Both the position numbers and the translations under genes were made by a program. From RGIG1959 sp045651865 (lineage in GTDB: Bacteria; Bacillota; Clostridia; Oscillospirales; Acutalibacteraceae), in contig JAZRTC010000131.1 of the NCBI GenBank assembly GCA_045651865.1, forward strand, positions 1 to 12,357: DNA of 12,357 nt. Direction: 5' to 3'. The notes under the pieces are model-generated. The model was not told where the DNA came from, made no database searches, and saw only the letters and a list, made by a program, of their open reading frames with translations. Shown piece by piece: positions 1 through 6,871 of the stretch (positions are counted from its first letter, which is position 1; each line of letters begins with the position of its first letter).

Positions 1-2
1 GG

Positions 3-215
3 GAACAGGGACAGATCGACGAGATGCGGCGGCTGGAGAAACGGCTGCTGCCGGCGGGTGCCCCCTATGACACGATACACGGCCTGCGCAAAGAGGCGCA
101 GGAAAAGCTGGCCAAGGTGCGCCCCCGCAGCATCGGACAGGCATCCCGCATCAGCGGTGTCAGCCCTGCGGATGTGTCGGTGCTGATTATGGCGACAGGA
201 GGCGAAACGGTATGA
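3..215 (+). CDS. mnmG: MnmG (GidA) C-terminal end, partial
   Basis: This is the last 70 codons of the FAD-dependent enzyme that, with MnmE, installs the carboxymethylaminomethyl group on wobble uridine 34 of certain tRNAs. The gene begins outside the window. The visible part is the C-terminal helical domain that contacts MnmE and tRNA. The family signature is clear: a segment reading YDTIHGLRKEAQEKL, then RPRSIGQASRISGVSPADVS and VLIMATGG. The stop codon overlaps the rsmG start in an ATGA (212-215), so the two genes are translationally coupled. The mnmG-rsmG pair is a common bacterial arrangement. The identification is firm, although the FAD-binding and catalytic regions are not in view. Confidence 0.93.
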   Translation, partial: EQGQIDEMRRLEKRLLPAGAPYDTIHGLRKEAQEKLAKVRPRSIGQASRISGVSPADVSVLIMATGGETV

Positions 216-940
216 TCGACCGCGCATTACTCAAAGCGTATGCCGCCGATCTCGGTGTGGCACTCACCGACGAACAGCTCGCGCAGTTTGACCGCTACGC
301 CGAACTGTTGTGTGAATGGAACGAAAAAATGAACCTGACGGGCATCACCGATCCCTACGGCATCGTGATCCGTCATTTTGTGGATAGCCTGACACTTGTA
401 CCGTTTTTGCCGGAGGGCGCGACGCTGATCGATGTCGGCACGGGCGCAGGTTTCCCCGCCATCCCTGCGGCGATTGCCAGACCCGATGTCAAGGTGACAC
501 TGCTCGACAGCCTGAACAAGCGGCTGACATTTTTGAATGCCGTTGTGGATGAACTCGGTCTGTCGTGCGTCACGGTGCATGCCCGCGCCGAGGACGGCGG
601 ACACAAAGCAGAGCTTCGCGAACGCTATGATATCGCAACGGCAAGAGCGGTTGCGGCACTGCCGACACTGTGTGAATACTGCGTGCCGTTTGTGAAAAAA
701 GGCGGTGCGTTTGTGGCACTCAAAGGCCCCGAGAGCGATAACGAGATCGACACGGCACTCAAGGCGGCGAAGGCGCTTGGCGCGTCGCACAAGCAAACCG
801 CGCGTGTGCAAGTGCCCGCGTGCCCCAAGGACGGCGAGGAAGTGTTTGACCGCCGCCTGATCGTGTTTGACAAAACGGGAAGCACCCCGAAACCATATCC
901 CCGTCCCGCCGCGAAAATCGCGAAGAAACCGTGGCAGTAA
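212..940 (+). CDS. rsmG: 16S rRNA (guanine-N7) methyltransferase RsmG (GidB)
   Basis: This cytoplasmic SAM-dependent enzyme methylates N7 of the guanine equivalent to E. coli 16S G527; loss in other bacteria gives low-level streptomycin resistance. The 242-residue length matches Firmicute RsmG (about 240). Visible family blocks are NLTGITDPYGIVIRHFVDSL (41-60), the SAM-binding motif LIDVGTGAGFPAIP (72-85) followed by VTLLDSLNKR (95-104), and ATARAVAALP further on. The basic C-terminal tail with TPKPYPRP is also typical. The start is supported by AGGAGG at 197-202, nine bases before the ATG, and by the 4-base overlap with mnmG. I see no terminator with a T-run downstream, so the transcript may continue into nadC. 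Confidence 0.95.
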   Translation: MIDRALLKAYAADLGVALTDEQLAQFDRYAELLCEWNEKMNLTGITDPYGIVIRHFVDSLTLVPFLPEGATLIDVGTGAGFPAIPAAIARPDVKVTLLDSLNKRLTFLNAVVDELGLSCVTVHARAEDGGHKAELRERYDIATARAVAALPTLCEYCVPFVKKGGAFVALKGPESDNEIDTALKAAKALGASHKQTARVQVPACPKDGEEVFDRRLIVFDKTGSTPKPYPRPAAKIAKKPWQ

Positions 941-969
941 TGGCAAGATAAGATACTTCGCGGTTACAT

Positions 970-996
970 CGTAGGGCAAATACAGTTCGCCTTACG
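970..996 (+). other. Small hairpin in the rsmG-nadC gap
   Basis: CGTAGGGC (970-977) pairs with GCCTTACG (989-996), giving 8 bp with one G-U pair and an 11-nt loop. No T-run follows, so it is not a normal intrinsic terminator. It could be an mRNA processing or stability element, or chance. It lies about 20 bases upstream of the nadC ribosome binding site. No clear sigma-A promoter was found in this gap. Confidence 0.3.
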
Positions 997-1031
997 GGAA
1001 CAAACATACCAAGCAAAAGGAGAGAATCATT

Positions 1032-1889
1032 ATGCAACTGCCGATGTTTTATGTAGACGACCTGATCAAAAACGCACTTGCCGAGGATATTTCCTATCTC
1101 GACACCACCACCGATTACATGATCGCCGCCGATGCGCGCGACACAGCGGTGCTTGTGGCGAAAGCAGACGGTGTGGTGTGCGGTCTGGACATTGCGCTTC
1201 GCGTGTTTGAGCTGCTTGACGACAGCTTCAGCGCAAAGGTGTACCTGCCCGAAGGCAGTGCGGTGAAAAAAGGCGATCTTATTGCGGAGTACACGGGCTA
1301 CACCCGCGCACTTTTAAAGGGCGAGCGCACGGCGCTCAACCTGCTTCAGCATATGTCGGGCATCGCGACAGCAACGGCAAATGCCGTGGCGCTGGTGGAA
1401 GGCACCAACGCCGCCATCACCGATACGCGCAAGACCCTGCCCGGTATGCGCAGTCTGCAGAAATATGCCGTGACCGTCGGCGGCGGCAAAAACCACCGCT
1501 TCAATCTGTCCGATGGCGCGATGCTCAAGGACAACCACATCGACGCGGCGGGCGGCATTACCCCTGCGGTCAAGTCGCTTCGCGCGAAGCTCGGTCACAT
1601 GGTCAAGCTTGAGGTGGAGACCCGCGATCTTGACGAGGTGCGCGAAGCCCTCGAAGCAGGAGCGGATGTCATTATGCTCGACAATATGTCCTGCGAGATG
1701 ATGAAAGAAGCGGTCGACATTGTCGGCGGCAAAGCGCTGCTGGAGGCGAGCGGCGGCATCACCGCCGAGACCCTGCGCGCGGTTGCCCAGACGGGTGTGG
1801 ATATCATTTCCATCGGTGCGCTGACACACTCGGTCACCGCAATGGACATCTCGATGAAGATGCTCAAAAAAGGAACAAAAGAAGCGTAA
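1032..1889 (+). CDS. nadC: Quinolinate phosphoribosyltransferase (nicotinate-nucleotide pyrophosphorylase, carboxylating)
   Basis: NadC converts quinolinate and PRPP to nicotinate mononucleotide, CO2 and pyrophosphate, the step where de novo NAD synthesis enters the common pathway. The 285-residue length is normal. Family blocks in order are ERTALNLLQHMSGIAT (98-113), DTRKTLPGMR (131-140), HRFNLSDGAMLKDNH (155-169), EVE (194-196) and IMLDN (214-218). They supply the basic and acidic residues that bind quinolinate and PRPP. The start is chosen for AGGAG at 1018-1022, nine bases upstream; an in-frame ATG at 1044 lacks a good ribosome binding site. The usual partners nadA and nadB are not in the window. 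The gene may be cotranscribed with rsmG, and a hairpin at 1900-1929 follows it. Confidence 0.96.
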   Translation: MQLPMFYVDDLIKNALAEDISYLDTTTDYMIAADARDTAVLVAKADGVVCGLDIALRVFELLDDSFSAKVYLPEGSAVKKGDLIAEYTGYTRALLKGERTALNLLQHMSGIATATANAVALVEGTNAAITDTRKTLPGMRSLQKYAVTVGGGKNHRFNLSDGAMLKDNHIDAAGGITPAVKSLRAKLGHMVKLEVETRDLDEVREALEAGADVIMLDNMSCEMMKEAVDIVGGKALLEASGGITAETLRAVAQTGVDIISIGALTHSVTAMDISMKMLKKGTKEA

Positions 1890-1899
1890 GATAAAGCAA

Positions 1900-1929
1900 A
1901 TGCCCGCTGTTCGAAGGAACAGCGGCCAT
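1900..1929. terminator. Hairpin between convergent nadC and traX-like gene
   Basis: CCGCTGTTC (1904-1912) and GAACAGCGG (1917-1925) form a perfect 9-bp stem with the tetraloop GAAG. After a C-C mismatch, ATG/CAT adds three more pairs. It sits between the two converging stop codons, so it probably ends transcription from both sides. The T-runs are weak in both directions, so termination may be incomplete or factor-assisted. Confidence 0.55.
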
Positions 1930-1940
1930 TCATGATATGT

Positions 1941-2669
1941 TTATCGGATCCACGCGATCAGTTGCAAAAGCGCCAGATGCAACGGATAAAACAGATAAAA
2001 CCCGTATTTCAGGCGCGCCTTGCCTGCTTTGCCGTTATACAACAGCAAAAGCGGCACGGCAAGCAGACACCAAAGCTGTCGCTCGACATACGGATTGGTG
2101 ATGATCAGCCACAGCAGCGCCGCGGTAAAAAGCAGGATTTTGAAAGGCTTGCCGCACAGGCGTTTTACAGCAGGCGGCATCGTGCCGTTGCGGTCATTCG
2201 CAAGCGCGATCAGTACGGGTGTCATCACGCCTGCGATGCCGTAATCCACGCCGAAGGCTTGCACAAATACGACTACGCCGACAACGGCGGCAAGAAACGC
2301 ACTGCCCCACAAAAACGCTTTGGGGTCGCGACCGAACAGACACCGCTGGCACTCCTGCAACAGGTAGATCAGCACGATCGACAGCGAAAAGGTGAGCAAC
2401 ACATTGCCGTAATACCCGCCGTCCGCTACGATGTAGACCGCTTCGCAGATCACACCGAGGATGACAATGGTGGCAAGCCGTTTGAGGCGATTGCGGGTGT
2501 ATTGACATCCCTCTGCGATAAAATACGCGAACAGCGGAAACGCGATTCTGCCGACAAGCCGCATCCAGTGTTCCTGGGGAAAGAGCAGCATTCCCGCGTG
2601 ATCGATCAGCATACTGACACACGCCAATATTTTCAGCGTGCTTGCCGACAAGCTGATGTGTTTCAACAT
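1941..2669 (-). CDS. TraX-family integral membrane protein
   Basis: This is a 242-residue polytopic membrane protein with several hydrophobic segments (about 11-30, 40-55, 66-82, 88-105, 118-139, 142-156, 176-190, 198-211, 223-240). TraX-like features are IDHAG (22-26) at the end of the first segment, GRIAFPLFAYFIAEG (40-54), LLTFSLSI (91-98), YGIAGV (143-148) and YPLHL (229-233 region). TraX of the F plasmid acetylates the pilin N terminus, and chromosomal homologues in Clostridia have no settled role. Acylation of a peptide or surface molecule is therefore only a family-based guess. The start is supported by GGAGGTGA (2676-2683) six bases upstream. The gene is monocistronic, divergent from truB and convergent with nadC. 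No pilin or conjugation gene is adjacent. Confidence 0.82.
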   Translation of the reverse strand: MLKHISLSASTLKILACVSMLIDHAGMLLFPQEHWMRLVGRIAFPLFAYFIAEGCQYTRNRLKRLATIVILGVICEAVYIVADGGYYGNVLLTFSLSIVLIYLLQECQRCLFGRDPKAFLWGSAFLAAVVGVVVFVQAFGVDYGIAGVMTPVLIALANDRNGTMPPAVKRLCGKPFKILLFTAALLWLIITNPYVERQLWCLLAVPLLLLYNGKAGKARLKYGFYLFYPLHLALLQLIAWIR

Positions 2670-2692
2670 AGCGTCTCACCTCCGTTTGTGAC

Positions 2693-2721
2693 AGTATATC
2701 ACATCCGCTTTCCGTTGACAA
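2693..2721 (-). promoter_or_regulatory. Sigma-A promoter of the traX-like gene
   Basis: On the minus strand TTGTCA (2721-2716) is followed after 17 bases by TATACT (2698-2693), with TGA directly before it giving an extended -10. Transcription should start near 2686, about 17 bases before the start codon. The -35 shares five bases with the truB -35 on the other strand, so RNA polymerase probably cannot occupy both. Confidence 0.8.
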
Positions 2722-2743
2722 GCGCGAGGATTTTTTGTATAAT
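2715..2743 (+). promoter_or_regulatory. Consensus sigma-A promoter of truB
   Basis: A perfect TTGACA (2715-2720) lies 17 bases before a perfect TATAAT (2738-2743). Transcription should start near 2750, giving a leader of about 24 nt that carries AAGGAGG. This places the true truB start downstream of the possible TTG start at 2735, which falls inside the promoter itself. Confidence 0.9.
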
Positions 2744-2773
2744 CAAACAAACGATGAAAAAGGAGGTGCCGCT

Positions 2774-3652
2774 GTGCAGGGAATCTTGTGCTTGGATAAG
2801 CCGCAGGAGATGACATCGTTCATTGCGTGCGCGTGTGTGCGCCGTGCGCTCGGTGTCAAAAAAATAGGTCACGCGGGCACGCTTGACCCGATGGCAACGG
2901 GCGTGTTGCCGATTCTGTGCGGCGGTGCAACGCGGGCGCTTGAGTGGTTGCCTGATCACGATAAGCGGTATCTCGTGACCGTGCGCTTCGGCGCTGTGAG
3001 CGACACGCAGGATATCTGGGGCGCTGTGGAGGAAACGGGCAAACCGCTTCCGACGAAAGACGCGCTCGAAGAAGCGCTAACACATTTTCGCGGCGATATC
3101 CTGCAGACCCCGCCGATGATGTCGGCGATTAAAAAAGACGGCGTGCGGCTGTATGAGCTGGCGCGCAAGGGCATCGAGATCGAACGCGAGGCGCGCCCCG
3201 TCACGATCCATACACTTGACTTATTGTCATTTGACGGCGAGACGGCAGTGCTCGACTGTGCCTGCTCCAAGGGCACTTATATGCGCGTGATCGCCGCTGA
3301 TCTCGGGCAGATGCTTGGGTGCGGCGCGCTGATGAGCGGACTTCGCCGCACTTTGGCGGCGGGCTTTTCGCTTAATGACTGTCTGACGCTGGAACAGATC
3401 CGTGAAGAAGCGGCAAACGGCACGGTGGCACAGCGCATCCTGCCCGTTGACCGTGTGCTCGGGTGCTATCCGTCGGTGACGGTGAGTGAGGCGCAGGCAA
3501 ACCGCTTTCGCAACGGCGGTGCACTGGCACTGGAGCGGTTGCGCACGCGGATCGAAGGTGTCACAAGGGTGTATGCACCCGATGGGCAGTTTCTGGGACT
3601 CGGCAAGCCAAAGGAAGAAGAGCTTGCCGTTGCCCGTTTATTTTTAGAGTAA
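2774..3652 (+). CDS. truB: tRNA pseudouridine(55) synthase TruB
   Basis: TruB isomerises uridine 55 in the T-loop of most tRNAs and also helps tRNA folding. The 292-residue product has the family blocks GILCLDKPQEMTS (3-15), GHAGTLDPMATGVLP (32-46) with catalytic Asp38, KRYLVTVRFG, PPMMSAIKKDGVRLYELARKG, and CSKGTYMRVIAADLG. A C-terminal PUA-like portion follows. I chose GTG 2774 because AAGGAGG ends eight bases upstream and homologues begin at this point (GILCLDKP). The open frame extends to a TTG at 2735, but that codon lies within the promoter. The usual upstream partners rbfA, infB and nusA are absent. ribF follows after 15 bases, so the two form an operon under a consensus promoter. Confidence 0.95.
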   Translation: MQGILCLDKPQEMTSFIACACVRRALGVKKIGHAGTLDPMATGVLPILCGGATRALEWLPDHDKRYLVTVRFGAVSDTQDIWGAVEETGKPLPTKDALEEALTHFRGDILQTPPMMSAIKKDGVRLYELARKGIEIEREARPVTIHTLDLLSFDGETAVLDCACSKGTYMRVIAADLGQMLGCGALMSGLRRTLAAGFSLNDCLTLEQIREEAANGTVAQRILPVDRVLGCYPSVTVSEAQANRFRNGGALALERLRTRIEGVTRVYAPDGQFLGLGKPKEEELAVARLFLE

Positions 3653-3667
3653 AGGATGTGAGTCACC

Positions 3668-5233
3668 GTGACAATCGTACCGCTTTGCTGTCCGACGCAG
3701 GATGTGCCGCGTGCCGATCGCGCGGTGGCTCTTGGTTTATTTGACGGCGTGCATCTCGGGCATCGCCGCGTGCTGGCGGGTACGCTCGGTGCGCAGGGAT
3801 TGATGAGTGCTGTGCTCAGCTTCGGCGAGGGTGCGGCGGCGCTGAAAACCAATGCTGTTCGTCTTTGCTCGGCAGAGTATACCGCGTCGCTTTTTGAGGC
3901 GATCGGTATTGAAGAATGGTATCAGGCGGATTTTGAAGCGTTTCGCGAACTGTCTCCCGAAGCTTTTGTCGTGCAGGTGCTCATCGGTCAGCTCGGTGCA
4001 AAGCGTGTGTGTTGCGGTTTCAATTTCCGCTTTGGCAAAGGCGGCGCAGGCACGGTGGAGACCTTGCGGATGCTTTGTGAACAATATGGTGTGGAACTTG
4101 TTGTGGCAACGGAGCTGTCGGACAGCGACGGCACCGTCAGCTCGGATCGCATCCGCCGTCTGATTGAGGCGGGAGAGATTGAAACGGCAACCCGCCTTCT
4201 CGGGCATCCCTTTGTGATTGACACGGCGGTGTCGCATGGGCAGGCACTCGGTCGCACCCTCGGTTCGCCCACCGCCAATCAGCGGTTGCCCGAAGGCTTT
4301 GTGATGCCGCGCTTCGGTGTGTATATGTCCACCGCCGTCATCGACGGCAAGAGCTATTACGGCGTGACCAATGTCGGTGTGCGTCCGACAGTCGGAAGTC
4401 CCGCACCGCTCGCCGAGACATGGTTTGACAGCTTTGACGGCGATCTGTATGATCGCCCGATCCGTGTGGTGCTGACCCGCTTTTTGCGGGAGGAAAAGCG
4501 TTTTGCTTCCGTCGAGGAGCTGAAAGCGCAGATCGTCGCCGACCGCGACCACGCGCGCGCACTGCGTGCAGACGGCAACATCCGCGCGGTGCTGTTTGAT
4601 TTTGACGACACTTTGCAGAACCGCCCCGCGGCATTCCGTCGCTTCGGGGAGTATTTTCTGAACAAATATATGCCCCACCTGCACGGCGAGGCATTTGAGA
4701 CTGCGTTTGAGACGATGAAGGCGCTCAACAACAGCGGCTATGTGGATTATTTGCAGTATTTCACGGAGATGCCCAAGGCGGTCGGGATCGCTGATCCGCT
4801 TCCCGCCGAGGTGCTGTTTCGTGAATATCAGCGGGTGTTTCCTCAGTTTGTGCAGTTGTTTGAGGGCAGTGAAGAGACACTGCGCACCCTGCGCGAAAAA
4901 GGCTACCGTCTCGGAATCGTGACCAACGGCCCTTGCGTGCAACAGCACCGCAAGCTGGATGTGTCGAATCTGCGTCCGCTTCTCGATGCGGTGCTGGTGT
5001 CTTCTGAGGAAGAGGTGGCGAAGCCCGACGCAGAGCTGTTTTGCCGCGCGGCGGCACGGCTCGGGGTATCGCCTGCGCAGTGTGTGTTCGTCGGCGATCA
5101 TCCCGTCAACGATATCGACGGCGCGATCCACGCAGGAATGAAGGCGATTTTTCTGGATACCCGCCTGCCGTCCTGCACGCATAGGGAAATCCCCGTGTGT
5201 CATGCGGTGACGGAGATTGTGGAGTATTTGTAA
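3668..5233 (+). CDS. ribF: RibF (FMN adenylyltransferase/riboflavin kinase) fused to a C-terminal HAD phosphatase
   Basis: RibF makes FMN from riboflavin and ATP, then FAD from FMN and ATP. Residues 1-175 are the adenylyltransferase, with GLFDGVHLGHR (23-33), GFNFRFGKG (117-125) and SSDRIRR (158-164). Residues 180-300 are the kinase, with GRTLGSPTAN (195-204) and GVTNVGVRPT (232-241). A normal RibF is about 310 residues; this one has 521. The extra 303-521 region is a complete HAD hydrolase: LFDFDDTL (Asp311, Asp313), VTNG (Thr419), AKPD (Lys452), GDHPVNDID (Asp477, Asp482), with about 100 residues between motifs I and II as in a helical C1 cap. All catalytic residues are present. There is no stop or frameshift at the junction. 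The GTG start has AAAGGA about 11 bases upstream. What the HAD domain dephosphorylates is unknown; a flavin-pathway phosphate is the natural guess. Confidence 0.93.
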   Translation: MTIVPLCCPTQDVPRADRAVALGLFDGVHLGHRRVLAGTLGAQGLMSAVLSFGEGAAALKTNAVRLCSAEYTASLFEAIGIEEWYQADFEAFRELSPEAFVVQVLIGQLGAKRVCCGFNFRFGKGGAGTVETLRMLCEQYGVELVVATELSDSDGTVSSDRIRRLIEAGEIETATRLLGHPFVIDTAVSHGQALGRTLGSPTANQRLPEGFVMPRFGVYMSTAVIDGKSYYGVTNVGVRPTVGSPAPLAETWFDSFDGDLYDRPIRVVLTRFLREEKRFASVEELKAQIVADRDHARALRADGNIRAVLFDFDDTLQNRPAAFRRFGEYFLNKYMPHLHGEAFETAFETMKALNNSGYVDYLQYFTEMPKAVGIADPLPAEVLFREYQRVFPQFVQLFEGSEETLRTLREKGYRLGIVTNGPCVQQHRKLDVSNLRPLLDAVLVSSEEEVAKPDAELFCRAAARLGVSPAQCVFVGDHPVNDIDGAIHAGMKAIFLDTRLPSCTHREIPVCHAVTEIVEYL

Positions 5234-5239
5234 AAGATG

Positions 5240-5284
5240 AAAAACACCCGGCGTGTTAATGAATGTAACGCGCCGGGTGTTTTT
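5240..5284. terminator. Bidirectional intrinsic terminator
   Basis: A 19-bp stem (5240-5258 with 5266-5284) has one G-U pair and a 7-nt loop. Its core is CACCCGGCG paired with CGCCGGGTG, with an A-run on the left arm and a T-run on the right. The symmetry makes it an intrinsic terminator on both strands: it ends truB-ribF from the left and the VirD4-like operon from the right. Both stop codons lie within 10 bases of the stem. Confidence 0.92.
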
Positions 5285-5293
5285 GTATTCACA

Positions 5294-6859
5294 TCAGGTC
5301 GAAAAGTATTTCTTGATGCGACTGACTGTCGCATCCTCGGTGGAAGACAGATCTTTGCCGCCTTCCTTGTAGCAAAACGGTTCATCGGGATCGGCAAACG
5401 GAATGTTGCACTTCTTGTCCATACAGTCCGCCACCAGATCCTTGACGGAAAATACAGGAGTGGGCGGCAGGGTGATGCCCGACAGATCGGGTGCTGTATA
5501 TCCCTTGAACATCTCGTAATCGTCGATATCGGCGAGCGCCGAAATGATGGGGTACTGTCTGGCATGCATGATCAGTGCTTCGCCGCGCTCCTTGCTCAGG
5601 CGTTGCAATTCCGATACCGAGATCAGACGGCGCTGATGTCCCGAGGCGGTGTAGATACTGCCGCAAAGCTGGCTGATTTCCTCAAGAAGATCCAGCTCCT
5701 TGGAGGTAAGGAACACCCAGTTGTCACAGTTGCCCTTGATGGTGTCGGCGTCCTCGCCGTATTTGCCCTGCAACTGATGTTTGCTTTGCGCAATCAGGTA
5801 ATAGCGGATGTTGCGACTGCGCGCTGCGGAGATCATCGACGCCATATCGGGGACTTTTGGCATATTGCAGAATTCATCCAGCACAAAATTCACACGCACG
5901 GGGAGGCGGTTATCCGCCTCCTTTTGTGCTTCGCGGATGAGAATTTCATAGGTCTGCTTGATAAACGCGGTCGCCAGGAAATGAAGCGTCGTTTTTTCAT
6001 CGGGAATGATGAGGTACACGGCGGTCTTTTCGCGACCGAAGTCGGCAATGTTCATCGTGTTCCCCGACAGCATCGCCGTGAGATTTTTTTGCGTGGTGAA
6101 CGGACTGACCATACCGTACAGCGATACATAGATACTGCGGCGCGTGTTATCGGCGGCGGTCAGCACATTGCGCAGGTTGAGTCCCGCGATGGTTTCGGGG
6201 CTCATCCGCTCGCTGAGCCATTTGAGCGGGGTTTCGCTCGACTGCATACACAGTGCGCCGAGACTGGCGAGGTTGACTGCTTCTTTTTCGGCACATTCGG
6301 CAAGGAGCAACAGACAGGCGGTCGCAAAGGAGGATGCCATCTGCGGCCAGAACACATCGTTGGTGCGCTCAAACTGCGGTGCGGCGATCATATTGACGAA
6401 ATCGCTGAACATCGCCACGCCGTCCTCGCGGTTGCCGTTGCGGTAAAGCTCAAGCGGCAAGGCGAGCGGGTTCCACATATCGCCTTTACCGATATCGCGC
6501 AGATTGAGCACCACGGTTTTGTACCCTTTTTCAGCGGCAAGTCCCGCTGTGCGCTGATAGATCTCGCCCTTCGGGTCAGTCACAACAAACGACTCGCCTG
6601 CCTTGATAAACAGATCCACCATCGGCATGCAGAACAGGCGGGTTTTCTTCGAGCCCGTCGCACCGAAGATGATGGTGTGCGTATCTTTGCTGTCCACATA
6701 CGCGGTCTTGCCGTCGGAAAGAAGCGGTAAGCCGCCTGCAGGGTAGTCTTCTGCCGACAGATCCACATAACAGCCCGCGCGGCGGATTTCCTCCTCGGTT
6801 GCCCAGCGGGTTTCCTGATCCAGCGCGGAATAGCGGTTGTATTTGTATTGCTCGTTCAT
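5294..6859 (-). CDS. Soluble VirD4/TraG-like (type IV coupling protein family) ATPase
   Basis: This 521-residue protein belongs to the hexameric motor ATPases that feed DNA or protein into type IV secretion systems. Motifs in order are the Walker A region FGATGSKKTR (65-74), VVTDPKGEIY (92-101), WNPLALP (129-135), Walker B VNFVLDEFCN (323-332) with Glu329, and IAQSKHQLQGKYG (356-368). The combination DPKGE, NPL, LDEF and Q-S-x-x-Q-L is characteristic. Two things are odd. There is no N-terminal membrane segment, which most VirD4 proteins have, so it should be cytosolic. The second glycine of Walker A (GxxxxGKT) is Lys71. The start has an AAGGGGGTG-like ribosome binding site at about 6866-6874. 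It is the last gene of a three-gene operon, 12 bases after an AAA+-like gene. No relaxase, VirB gene or oriT is nearby, so its substrate is unknown. Confidence 0.85.
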   Translation of the reverse strand: MNEQYKYNRYSALDQETRWATEEEIRRAGCYVDLSAEDYPAGGLPLLSDGKTAYVDSKDTHTIIFGATGSKKTRLFCMPMVDLFIKAGESFVVTDPKGEIYQRTAGLAAEKGYKTVVLNLRDIGKGDMWNPLALPLELYRNGNREDGVAMFSDFVNMIAAPQFERTNDVFWPQMASSFATACLLLLAECAEKEAVNLASLGALCMQSSETPLKWLSERMSPETIAGLNLRNVLTAADNTRRSIYVSLYGMVSPFTTQKNLTAMLSGNTMNIADFGREKTAVYLIIPDEKTTLHFLATAFIKQTYEILIREAQKEADNRLPVRVNFVLDEFCNMPKVPDMASMISAARSRNIRYYLIAQSKHQLQGKYGEDADTIKGNCDNWVFLTSKELDLLEEISQLCGSIYTASGHQRRLISVSELQRLSKERGEALIMHARQYPIISALADIDDYEMFKGYTAPDLSGITLPPTPVFSVKDLVADCMDKKCNIPFADPDEPFCYKEGGKDLSSTEDATVSRIKKYFST

Positions 6860-6871
6860 AAAGACACCCCC

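Noticed and set aside
1932..2813. Plus-strand open frame (293 codons) opposite the traX-like gene
   Set aside because: The minus strand gives a coherent membrane protein with a good ribosome binding site and promoter. The plus frame is highly charged and runs through the truB promoter.
3737..5203. Minus-strand open frame (488 codons) opposite ribF
   Set aside because: The plus strand encodes RibF and HAD motifs throughout; the antisense product is rich in His, Arg and Cys without a recognisable domain.
5237..6730. Long plus-strand open frame (497 codons) opposite the VirD4-like gene
   Set aside because: It is antisense to a gene with clear family motifs, begins inside the terminator region and its translation resembles no family. 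Long antisense frames are common in GC-rich coding DNA.
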